DNA of 7,482 nucleotides from Bacillota bacterium (lineage in GTDB: Bacteria > Bacillota_A > Clostridia > Lachnospirales > Lachnospiraceae). Made by a program: the position numbers and the translations under genes. How positions within the stretch are numbered: position 1 is the stretch's first letter; every line of letters begins with the position of its first letter. The stretch spans positions 1 to 7,482 of the forward strand of contig JAEZSL010000233.1 of assembly GCA_023443925.1 (NCBI GenBank), in the 5' to 3' direction. Of the stretch, positions 1 to 6,260 are shown piece by piece. The notes under the pieces are model-generated. The model had not been told where the DNA came from. It saw nothing but the letters and a program-made list of their open reading frames with translations, and searched no databases.

Positions 1-289
1 CATCTATCTTATATTCTTTTGACTTTTCAAAAGCACCGGTTAGATATTGCATGTCTATTTCATCAATGAACTGGCTGTTATGCCTAATGTCTACGATAAG
101 CCCAACTCTGTTAAATACCTTTTTGGAAAGTGAGACTGCTACGGAATTCGGTACATAGCCCAATTCCAATACGGCAGCCTCGACCTTAGCTTTCGTTTCA
201 TCACTGACTAACTGGTAATTATTTAAAACTTTGGATACGGTTGATTTCGCCACACCGGCCTTTTTTGCCACGTCATTAATTGATGCCAT
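1..289 (-). CDS. LacI-family transcriptional regulator, N-terminal part (gene runs off the left edge)
   Basis: The first 96 codons of a LacI/GalR-type repressor are visible, starting MASINDVAKKAGVAKSTVSK. Residues 3-24 form the family's helix-turn-helix, with the recognition segment KSTVSKVLNN. Residues 46-58 (VPNSVAVSLSKK) are the hinge helix with the usual PNxxAxxL pattern. RVGLIVDI at 61-68 begins the periplasmic-binding-like effector domain. Such proteins bind a sugar or phosphosugar and release a palindromic operator. The ATG is chosen because the HTH starts at once after it, as is normal in this family; the Shine-Dalgarno is only a weak GAGAG at 296-300. The gene has its own promoter and a perfect GAAACCGGTTTC palindrome ahead of it, so autorepression is likely. 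It follows the two-component regulator on the same strand but is separated by 191 bp and a hairpin, so it is probably a separate transcript. The ligand cannot be told from this fragment. Confidence 0.95.
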   Translation of the reverse strand, partial: MASINDVAKKAGVAKSTVSKVLNNYQLVSDETKAKVEAAVLELGYVPNSVAVSLSKKVFNRVGLIVDIRHNSQFIDEIDMQYLTGAFEKSKEYKID

Positions 290-307
290 ATTGATCTCTC
301 TTTCTCG

Positions 308-319
308 GAAACCGGTTTC
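308..319. promoter_or_regulatory. Probable LacI-type operator (perfect 12-bp palindrome GAAACCGGTTTC)
   Basis: GAAACCGGTTTC is a perfect inverted repeat with the central CG step typical of LacI/GalR-family operators. It lies 18 bp upstream of the LacI-family start codon and just downstream of the predicted transcription start (about 328). A bound repressor would therefore block transcription of its own gene. That the adjacent LacI protein binds it is inferred from position and symmetry. Confidence 0.7.
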
Positions 320-334
320 TCTTATTTCACTATA

Positions 335-363
335 ATTTTATTACCAAACCTTCCCCTTGTCAA
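335..363 (-). promoter_or_regulatory. SigA-type promoter of the left LacI-family gene
   Basis: On the minus strand, TTGACA (358-363, a perfect -35 match) is followed after exactly 17 bp by TAAAAT (335-340, a 5/6 match to the -10). The start site would be near 328, giving a leader of about 40 nt that contains the palindromic operator. Confidence 0.75.
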
Positions 364-416
364 TGATTTTTTAAATGAATCGAAATTGACTGACTATATA
401 CTGTTCCTATAGCTGC

Positions 417-443
417 ATAAAGGTGTCCACCGGACAACTTTAT
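417..443 (-). terminator. Hairpin after the two-component operon, possible terminator
   Basis: ATAAAG-TGTCC pairs with GGACA-CTTTAT (11 base pairs with one mismatch) around a 3-nt loop. It starts about 37 nt beyond the response-regulator stop codon. No T-run follows on the minus strand, so it may be an inefficient terminator or a 3'-end stabilising structure. The placement, not the tail, is the main support. Confidence 0.45.
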
Positions 444-480
444 CATTTACTGTTTATCCCCAAAAATCGGTGATTGCCTG

Positions 481-2046
481 CTAAAAAATATGTGACACCC
501 GATATTCTTTTGGTGATAAACCAAAATATTTTTTAAATTTAGCTGTAAAATAATCCGGATCATGAAATCCGGTGATTTGTGCTATTTCGTAAATTTTGAG
601 TTCCGGCTTGCATAGTAACTTTTGCGCTTCTTTTAAACGCACTTCGTCCAGCAGGGCATTAAAGGTTTTTCCCGTCTCTTTTTTCAGCTGCTTTCCTAAA
701 TAGTTACTGCTATAATGAAATACCTTACCCAGTGCTTCAATCTTTAAATCTTCCTGGTAATGATGTTTCATGTAGTCCAGTACCATTTCCAGAGTTTTTT
801 GAGGTTTCATGTCTTCTATATATTCACAGATTGTTAGCAGCTGGTATTTTATAAAACCATGAAGTTTGAAAAGATTTGACTGCTGATACAAGGTTTCAAA
901 TACCTTGGGATTCAAAAATTCCCGTTCCAGCAGCCCATGCTGATGTTCAATTAAAGAAGTCATAACACTTACATAAACATGCATGTAGAAAGCTTTGACT
1001 CTTTCTGTATCCCATCCGCTTGATTCCATGTAACCACGCATATCTTCCAGAATATTGTTGACCTGGTTCTGCTGGTTCGTGCATACGGACTGATATAGTT
1101 TAACCTCCGTATCTGCTTCATAAGAATCATTATGTTTGTTATTTTGTAACAGCAAAAGCGTTTTTTCCTGCAAGATCTTCTGATTGCCATAAAGGAACCG
1201 GTGGTCCATCAGATACCTGGCAAAGGTATAGGATTTGCCAATCTCTTTTAGTTCATTAACTGCTATACCAATTGTAATAACCGCCTCCTTCTGATATTGT
1301 TTAAGAACCCAGTTTCTTAAAAGCTGAAGGCTTTCACAATGCTTATCAAGATCCTGATTTTTAACCAGAATCCCAATCAGTCCGTCAGTCTCGAAAAAAG
1401 CGGAATAAGTACCGGACCGGTTCAGGTGCTGCTTCATTGAATTTCTTTCCTTAAAATTCATACCAGCCTCTAATGTATCTAATAATAGTACGGTATAGGA
1501 AAGCCATGGCAGTTTCAAATCATACCACCGGTTTAATTCTTCATAACCGGTAGCACTGTTAAGGTATGGTTCTGCGGTTTCATGTCCCATTACAATATAT
1601 TTAATCATTTGCTCTTTTGATAGCTTAATCTGATTTTCCAGGTCTTTTTGCTTTATTAATTTATTTTGCAGATAACTATAAATCTCTTTTACTTTTAGAG
1701 CTAACAAATCTTCATCAATAGGTTTTAGTATATAATGATTGACATGGCACTCCATTGCCCTCTTGGCATAATTAAAATCCTGATAACCGCTTAATACTAT
1801 AAACTGAGTCTCCATCCCCATGTGAGTAATTGTTTCAATTAACTGGATGCCATCCACTTCAGGCATCTTAATATCAACAATAACTAAATCAGGTTTTAAT
1901 AACCGGATTTTTTCAATTCCCTCAACGCCGTTTTGAGCTTCACCGATCAAGGTACAATGAAGTGTTTCCCAGTCAATCAGTGTTTTTAAGCCCTCACGTA
2001 TATTGGGTTCATCATCAATGACCATTACTTTCATCGTCCATATCAT
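481..2046 (-). CDS. AraC-type DNA-binding response regulator (YesN-like)
   Basis: 521-residue cytoplasmic response regulator. The receiver domain covers roughly residues 5-125: acidic pair D11/D12, phospho-acceptor D58 (in VIVDIKMPEVDG), switch serine S86 (VLSGYQDF) and K108 (ILKP) are all present. Residues about 127-410 are the long, poorly conserved middle region typical of YesN-type regulators. Residues about 421-519 are two AraC-type helix-turn-helices, ending in the signature GFHDPDYF...FKKYFGLSPKEYR. The start overlaps the kinase stop in ATGA and has AGAGGGG 8 nt upstream (2055-2061), which favours this ATG over the in-frame ATG four codons later, although the receiver proper begins at that second Met. 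Paired with the kinase next door, it should switch on genes for uptake or breakdown of a carbohydrate. The secreted GxGYxYP gene upstream is the obvious local target, but that is inference. Confidence 0.96.
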   Translation of the reverse strand: MIWTMKVMVIDDEPNIREGLKTLIDWETLHCTLIGEAQNGVEGIEKIRLLKPDLVIVDIKMPEVDGIQLIETITHMGMETQFIVLSGYQDFNYAKRAMECHVNHYILKPIDEDLLALKVKEIYSYLQNKLIKQKDLENQIKLSKEQMIKYIVMGHETAEPYLNSATGYEELNRWYDLKLPWLSYTVLLLDTLEAGMNFKERNSMKQHLNRSGTYSAFFETDGLIGILVKNQDLDKHCESLQLLRNWVLKQYQKEAVITIGIAVNELKEIGKSYTFARYLMDHRFLYGNQKILQEKTLLLLQNNKHNDSYEADTEVKLYQSVCTNQQNQVNNILEDMRGYMESSGWDTERVKAFYMHVYVSVMTSLIEHQHGLLEREFLNPKVFETLYQQSNLFKLHGFIKYQLLTICEYIEDMKPQKTLEMVLDYMKHHYQEDLKIEALGKVFHYSSNYLGKQLKKETGKTFNALLDEVRLKEAQKLLCKPELKIYEIAQITGFHDPDYFTAKFKKYFGLSPKEYRVSHIF

Positions 2047-2061
2047 GATCTGTTCCCCTCT
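2043..2061 (-). promoter_or_regulatory. ATGA stop/start overlap with internal ribosome binding site
   Basis: The kinase TGA (2043-2045) and the regulator ATG (2044-2046) share bases. AGAGGGG (2055-2061), inside the last kinase codons, sits 8 nt before the ATG. This indicates translational coupling of kinase and regulator on one mRNA and fixes the regulator start. Confidence 0.8.
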
Positions 2062-3644
2062 TTCATTGGAATAACCGGCAGGATTACCTGAACAACTGTC
2101 CCTCTGGGATGATTCTTCTCTATCCTCAAGCCATAAGAATTGCCGAATTTAATTTGTATCCTCTGTTGAATATTGGTAAGCCCGATCCGTTTTTCTTCAT
2201 TTCCTTTTGTATCCTTACTGACCTGGAGTAAACTCACAATTTTATCCGGATCAATTCCTTTCCCATTATCAGCGATTGTAATAGTTAACTTTCCATTCTC
2301 GATATTCCCGCTGATTATAACCTTACCGGCTTCTATTATCCCCTCCAAGCCATGAATAATAGCATTCTCCACAATTGGTTGTATCGTAAGAGGAAGTATG
2401 GTTAATTGAAGCAGATCATCACTGAAGGAAAGGCTGCTTTGTATCTTATCCCCGAAACGGAATTTTTGAACTATTAAATAATCCTCTACAAAGGACAGCT
2501 CTTCTCTGAGGGTTATATAGTCATTTGACATCTCAAGATTTCTTCGGATAAGTGCCCCCATCTTTTTAACAATGGTAGCAATTTCACTCTCTCCGTTGGA
2601 ATGTGCTTTCATTCGGATGGACTCCAATACATTAAACAAAAAATGAGGATTCACTTGATTTGCAAGCACCTCGAATCTCATCTGTTCCTTTGAAAGCATG
2701 TACTGCTGTTCCTGCTGGTGAGAGGCTAAATTAGAAAGACCAAAGAGTAAGGCTAAGCCACCCATAAAACTTAAGAAGACAACTAAACCGCCGAATAGTG
2801 AAACTTCCTTTGAAGTTGCTACCATTTGCTCGATGGGAATCGCTGAAACTAAGTAAAGAGGTGTCGTCAGCATATTCTGGTCAATGGTTTTCACAATAAC
2901 TTGAGAATTTTCTCCCATAAAATCAGTTTTCCACATGGATTTTCTCTCTGTAAAATCGTAATTTTCTAACTCCTTTAGATTTTGTCCAAGCCTGTAATTA
3001 TCCTGAGAGGTTAATAATCTGTGTTCCGAATCTAATAAGAAAAGATTAAAGGGTTCCTTTTCTATCATATTTTTAATACGTTTGAGATCAACTAAAATCA
3101 TGATAACACCTTCCTTGTTTTTATGAAGACGAAAGGAGCGGCTGATCATTAAATAGTCTTTGCTGAGGATTGGCCCTTCACTATAATATTCACCGAAGGA
3201 CAGGCCTTTTAAGGCAATGGCTTTTTGATACCAGGAAGTTGATTTAACCTCATCCGTCACCCTCATAAAATCCAGGTTGTTGAGCAGGGTTTCATTTTCC
3301 ACGTAAATTCGTATATCCGATATATCCGAATAAGCTAATTCATATTTTTTCAGGAGATTGTTTTGAGAATAACTATTAAATATTTCCAGCGGGGAGTGGT
3401 AGTCCATTTTGACAACATTCATTAGTTGAGCATCTGAGATTATGGTATTTTCTATGGTATGTATGAATAGAAGCGTTTCTTCAATTCGGTTTTCTACACG
3501 TGCAATTTCTGCATTTGCTTCCTTCATGGATTGGTCAAAAGCCATTTTACGCATATGAATGGTCAGAAAAATACCTATAAATAAGATCGGCAGCAGACTG
3601 GCTGCCCCAAAAGTAAATAAGATGCTCCGCCCGGATTTTTTCAT
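2043..3644 (-). CDS. Membrane sensor histidine kinase (YesM-like, His_kinase/HATPase_c)
   Basis: 533 residues. An N-terminal membrane helix (about 9-29) is followed by an extracellular sensing region (about 30-280) that looks like a double-Cache fold, with features such as TSSWYQKAI (135-143), GEYYSEGPI (151-159) and a conserved-looking ISRSF strand. A second membrane helix lies at about 282-305. The cytoplasmic part has the YesM-family phosphorylation motif NQVNPHFLFN, with H334 as predicted phospho-acceptor, then the ATPase N box (VENAIIHGLE, N427), the G1 box DNGKGI (459-464) and GLTNIQQR (488-495). Only about 28 residues separate the second helix from H334, so a normal HAMP domain appears to be missing; many relatives have one. 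The start has GAGGGAG 7 nt upstream (3652-3658). Promoter, palindrome and direct repeats lie in the 440 bp before it. It forms an operon with the regulator. The ligand is unknown; family precedent suggests a sugar or oligosaccharide. Confidence 0.95.
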   Translation of the reverse strand: MKKSGRSILFTFGAASLLPILFIGIFLTIHMRKMAFDQSMKEANAEIARVENRIEETLLFIHTIENTIISDAQLMNVVKMDYHSPLEIFNSYSQNNLLKKYELAYSDISDIRIYVENETLLNNLDFMRVTDEVKSTSWYQKAIALKGLSFGEYYSEGPILSKDYLMISRSFRLHKNKEGVIMILVDLKRIKNMIEKEPFNLFLLDSEHRLLTSQDNYRLGQNLKELENYDFTERKSMWKTDFMGENSQVIVKTIDQNMLTTPLYLVSAIPIEQMVATSKEVSLFGGLVVFLSFMGGLALLFGLSNLASHQQEQQYMLSKEQMRFEVLANQVNPHFLFNVLESIRMKAHSNGESEIATIVKKMGALIRRNLEMSNDYITLREELSFVEDYLIVQKFRFGDKIQSSLSFSDDLLQLTILPLTIQPIVENAIIHGLEGIIEAGKVIISGNIENGKLTITIADNGKGIDPDKIVSLLQVSKDTKGNEEKRIGLTNIQQRIQIKFGNSYGLRIEKNHPRGTVVQVILPVIPMKEGNRS

Positions 3645-3711
3645 AGCTTTACTCCCTCATAAATATAATAATGTCATATCAGTGCTATCGATAAAAATGC
3701 ATACCTCAAAC

Positions 3712-3739
3712 ATCTCATGATCAGTATCTCATGATTAGT
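3712..3739. repeat. Tandem 14-bp direct repeat in the kinase leader
   Basis: ATCTCATGATCAGT (3712-3725) is followed immediately by ATCTCATGATTAGT (3726-3739), a 13/14 match. It lies between the predicted promoter and the kinase start, about 70-95 bp before the ATG. It could be a regulator site or an RNA element; its function is unknown. Confidence 0.6.
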
Positions 3740-3857
3740 CTGTTCTAATGGTTTTTAACAATTGTATTCTGTATAATAAGGGGGAAACGCAAGTTCAGAT
3801 AAAATTATTGGCAGTAAAAGAAGCAAAATATATGGTATAACAATTAAATTTAAAATA

Positions 3858-3887
3858 AGTATATACTTGCGCCATCATTATTGTCAA
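3858..3887 (-). promoter_or_regulatory. SigA-type promoter of the kinase-regulator operon
   Basis: On the minus strand TTGACA (3882-3887, perfect) is followed after 18 bp by TATACT (3858-3863, 5/6). Transcription would start near 3850, giving a leader of about 205 nt before the kinase ATG. I saw no well-known riboswitch in that leader, but no structure search was possible. Confidence 0.7.
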
Positions 3888-3901
3888 GTATTGGAATTTA
3901 T

Positions 3902-3918
3902 TAGAATTTAAAATTCTA
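3902..3918. promoter_or_regulatory. 17-bp palindrome upstream of the kinase promoter, possible activator site
   Basis: TAGAATTT-A-AAATTCTA is a perfect 8+1+8 inverted repeat ending 14 bp upstream of the predicted -35 box, a usual place for an activator. The region is very AT-rich, which raises the odds of chance, and the binding protein is unknown. Confidence 0.4.
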
Positions 3919-4019
3919 TTACCTATAATTCAATTAAAAAGATAATTGGATAATGGATTGAAAATAATCAATAATGATTATGCAGTTGTTACCGTTGAAT
4001 TTTTATGAAGCCATGTAGA

Positions 4020-4051
4020 ATACAAGAGGCTGCCGCAGCAGCCCCTTGTAT
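4020..4051 (-). terminator. Strong hairpin after the GxGYxYP gene, probable terminator
   Basis: A 14-bp stem (4020-4033 with 4038-4051) closes a 4-nt loop. In minus-strand RNA every position pairs, using one G-U wobble; on the plus strand the same position is an A-C mismatch, which suggests the structure serves the minus-strand transcript. It begins 33 nt after the gene's stop codon. The bases that follow are only mildly T-rich, so termination may be incomplete. Confidence 0.65.
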
Positions 4052-4084
4052 AAATTTCTATGTTTTTATGCTTCATACACTTTC

Positions 4085-6100
4085 TTAAGGCGTCTCAGAT
4101 AGCATGGGATCTATGGGCAGACCTTTATACTCTCTCATCAGCTGGAAGTAATTATCCGTTCTGACCACTACAACATTTGAGTTTAGGGTATTTGCTACAT
4201 TTTTGATCATGGTAGGGGTTACATCCCAAGGTTGTGATTGTATTGACACAAAGCGCGGAGCCGTTCCATCCCAGCCGGCAATGGCATTATTCACTTCCAT
4301 CTGCAGGGAAGCCTGATTATAACAATAAGTTGCATTCAGCCTCTGAGCCGGCAGAGTATTATTATATATATCGATTTGTCCTCCCGCGTTCATAGCAGTG
4401 AGACCTAATAAGGACGGTGCATAATCGGCAAAGCTCTCCCCTACATTGGTATTGATTCCACCTAATATGGTATTCCATATGGTAATAACCCGAAGCCCTG
4501 CGCGGCTGCAGTAATCATTGGTCATGCTGACGAAATTATTCAGATCATTCTGGTTATTCCAGTAATTGGGATAGGTGTATCCAATTCCTGACGGACCGCT
4601 GATCAGACAATCATTAGGAGTAGCAGTCTCATAATAATAGTTAAGCATGGAAGGTGCCGCATCCAGTACCGCCGGAGATACGGTCCAGCCAATGGGCACA
4701 CTGCCGCGGTCAGGATTGTCCCAATGCTCCTTCATCTTATGTTCCATATACTGCAGATTATCCCCGTCACTCATAATAAAGGTTAAGTATATCTTGTTCT
4801 CTAGTGCAGGCTTTTCCGGTACCGGTTTCACATTTACAGTCCTGGACATTCCGGCAAAGACCGACAGGTTGGTGGACCAGTCACTGGCCACCGTAGAAAT
4901 ACCATACTCAGAAGCCAGCATGACACCTGCCTGTTCCTCCGTCCACCAGCCCATGTAAGCCGAGCCTGCAGGCATAGAGGACAGGAAACTTCTTAATAAA
5001 GTATTTTCACTTGGTACATTGGGATCCAGCCAAACTACCGCAGCGCCTATAGCAATTGCATAATCCCGAATCGTTCCTAAATGTGCACCTGGATTTAAAC
5101 CGATTAAAACTCTATGTGTGCAGGAGCCCCAGTAATTGTCGTAAAGATATTGGTACACGCCAAGCTTACTGTTAAATTGCCCCCGCAGATCCTTAATGAT
5201 GGGAAGATTATACGGAGCAGAGGTAAGTGCGGCAACCTGGGAAGGTGCGGCTGCAATACCATTTGAAACTCCTGCTATGGTCGTAGCCAGATTAATCGTA
5301 TCCGGATACAAATCATCATATACAACGATACCGCTTATTTCATCTTTATATTTGGTTATCAAAGACATTTTATTTGCTACTTCGGTATAATTAAGATTAA
5401 GATCATTCAGCCAGGTGTACTTGCCCTCCCCGTTAATGGTATTATTATCATAGGAATAAATACGTGGCTGTGTCTTATTTACAAGTCCTTTCAGCGTTGT
5501 AAACAGGATTGCATCTTCACTTAATCCTTTGGAGTTGTATGTAATCTTATCAACTTTTATGTAGGCCCGTCCATACCAGTAAACCCTGAATTCCAAAGAA
5601 TGACCTGCCTCTGCATTATGAAAGGTAAGACCAAAATCCTGATATATACTGGCACTTTTAAATTGTTTCCTGGTAATATCCTGCTCCGCCAATATAGTAC
5701 CTGTGGTAGAATCGTATACATCGATGCGGACCTGAGCTAAATTATCGGCTGTATTATTATCTATCTTCATTCTGTAAACAGCTGTGCCCTCCCCAGCCGG
5801 AATGCTTTCATCGTAGGGTCCGTATATCATATGACGGTTTGCTTCATCAATACCGCATTGACACAGCCATCCATCTCCGTCATTGCGTCCCGTTCCATGA
5901 GAAACCTCGCTCCCTTCTCCCTCGTAAGACCTGCTGGTAGCGGTGTTGATTAAATCAAGTGTTGAGGCTGGTTCCGGCAGCGACGGAAGCAATTGATCCG
6001 TTGGCCAGGTCACCGCTGAATTGGAAGGTACGGTATAAGCAAAGAGCGAAATAATCACACTAAACATAAGAATCCAACTGATTTTCTTAGATAGTTTCAT
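4085..6100 (-). CDS. Secreted GxGYxYP-family protein, putative glycoside hydrolase
   Basis: 671 residues. A Sec signal peptide covers residues 1-29 (KK, then a hydrophobic core at 7-24, likely signal peptidase I cut at SNSA/VT). Residues about 45-190 look like a beta-sandwich, carbohydrate-binding-like module (IYGPYDESIPAGEGTAVYRMKI, then LEFRVYWYGRAYIKVDKI). From about 194 the GxGYxYP-family core begins with LFTTLKGLVNKTQPRIYSYD, and the naming motif GIGYTYP lies at 505-511. A conserved-looking acidic segment SDGDN is at 444-448. In Pfam this family is described as a putative glycoside hydrolase; I know of no firmly proven reaction, so substrate and mechanism are open. No LPxTG, membrane anchor, S-layer or dockerin motif is visible at the C-terminus, so it is probably released. 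The ATG is preceded by AAAGGAGGA, a near-perfect ribosome site. It stands alone between terminators, upstream of the two-component genes. Confidence 0.9.
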   Translation of the reverse strand: MKLSKKISWILMFSVIISLFAYTVPSNSAVTWPTDQLLPSLPEPASTLDLINTATSRSYEGEGSEVSHGTGRNDGDGWLCQCGIDEANRHMIYGPYDESIPAGEGTAVYRMKIDNNTADNLAQVRIDVYDSTTGTILAEQDITRKQFKSASIYQDFGLTFHNAEAGHSLEFRVYWYGRAYIKVDKITYNSKGLSEDAILFTTLKGLVNKTQPRIYSYDNNTINGEGKYTWLNDLNLNYTEVANKMSLITKYKDEISGIVVYDDLYPDTINLATTIAGVSNGIAAAPSQVAALTSAPYNLPIIKDLRGQFNSKLGVYQYLYDNYWGSCTHRVLIGLNPGAHLGTIRDYAIAIGAAVVWLDPNVPSENTLLRSFLSSMPAGSAYMGWWTEEQAGVMLASEYGISTVASDWSTNLSVFAGMSRTVNVKPVPEKPALENKIYLTFIMSDGDNLQYMEHKMKEHWDNPDRGSVPIGWTVSPAVLDAAPSMLNYYYETATPNDCLISGPSGIGYTYPNYWNNQNDLNNFVSMTNDYCSRAGLRVITIWNTILGGINTNVGESFADYAPSLLGLTAMNAGGQIDIYNNTLPAQRLNATYCYNQASLQMEVNNAIAGWDGTAPRFVSIQSQPWDVTPTMIKNVANTLNSNVVVVRTDNYFQLMREYKGLPIDPMLSETP

Positions 6101-6107
6101 TAAAATA

Positions 6108-6116
6108 TCCTCCTTT
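6108..6116 (-). promoter_or_regulatory. Near-perfect Shine-Dalgarno of the GxGYxYP gene
   Basis: AAAGGAGGA ends 7 nt before the ATG at 6100. It is the strongest ribosome site in the window, fixes the start that yields an intact signal peptide, and suggests high translation when the mRNA is made. Confidence 0.85.
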
Positions 6117-6126
6117 TTTAGTTTTA

Positions 6127-6155
6127 ATTATAATTATGTAATACTCTCTCGTAAT
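6127..6155 (-). promoter_or_regulatory. Candidate activator-dependent proximal promoter of the GxGYxYP gene
   Basis: A perfect TATAAT on the minus strand (6127-6132) lies 26 bp before the ATG and just upstream of the ribosome site. At 16-18 bp upstream there is no good -35 box (best about 3/6). A good -10 with a poor -35 is common at promoters needing an activator, and the direct repeats at 6171-6212 lie where one would bind. The DNA is AT-rich, so a chance TATAAT cannot be excluded. Confidence 0.4.
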
Positions 6156-6170
6156 TAGTTCTGTTTCTGA

Positions 6171-6212
6171 TTTACATGCTTATTATTTACATGCTTATTT
6201 ACATGCTTATTA
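6171..6212. repeat. Three direct repeats (minus strand AAGCATGTAAAT) upstream of the GxGYxYP gene
   Basis: TTTACATGCTTAT occurs on the plus strand at 6171-6183, 6186-6198 and 6198-6210, all identical. Start-to-start spacing is 15 then 12 bp. The array ends about 70 bp before the ATG and lies upstream of the candidate -10 box. It may be an array of AraC-type regulator half-sites; slippage duplication is the alternative. Confidence 0.7.
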
Positions 6213-6260
6213 ACAGCCATGCATTGCGCAAGCCCGCCTGCTGCACTGCCCAAATAAGAA
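6211..6260. repeat. Dispersed palindromic repeat, decayed copy
   Basis: These 50 bp align without gaps to 7157-7206 at 41/50 identical positions, ending in the fully shared ACTGCCCAAATAAGAA. The following bases (6261-6287) still resemble the next part of the repeat (GAGATGTA, then ATTTCA) but are degraded. The hairpin seen in the better copy is mostly lost here. This looks like a short non-coding interspersed repeat rather than a gene. Confidence 0.7.

Noticed and set aside
969..1190. Minus-strand 73-codon ORF within the response regulator
   Set aside because: Alternate-frame shadow of the regulator's middle region with no sensible ribosome site.
2173..2355. Plus-strand 60-codon ORF antisense to the kinase ATPase domain
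   Set aside because: Shadow of a domain with clear N and G1 boxes on the other strand.
3986..4000. TTGTTACCGTTGAAT as a CcpA catabolite (cre) site
   Set aside because: It departs from the cre consensus at two fixed positions and lies over 100 bp upstream of the kinase promoter.
4817..4831. A second copy of the GAAACCGGTTTC operator inside the GxGYxYP gene (GGTACCGGTTTC)
   Set aside because: Two mismatches break the symmetry of one arm and it lies deep in coding sequence; probably chance.
4647..4958. Plus-strand ORF of 103 codons inside the GxGYxYP gene
   Set aside because: Antisense shadow of a strongly supported gene; no promoter or ribosome site of its own.
5196..5390. Plus-strand 64-codon ORF antisense to the GxGYxYP gene
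   Set aside because: Shadow ORF without start signals.
6171..6212. CRISPR array
   Set aside because: The repeats are about 13 bp and nearly abutting, with no spacers of CRISPR length.
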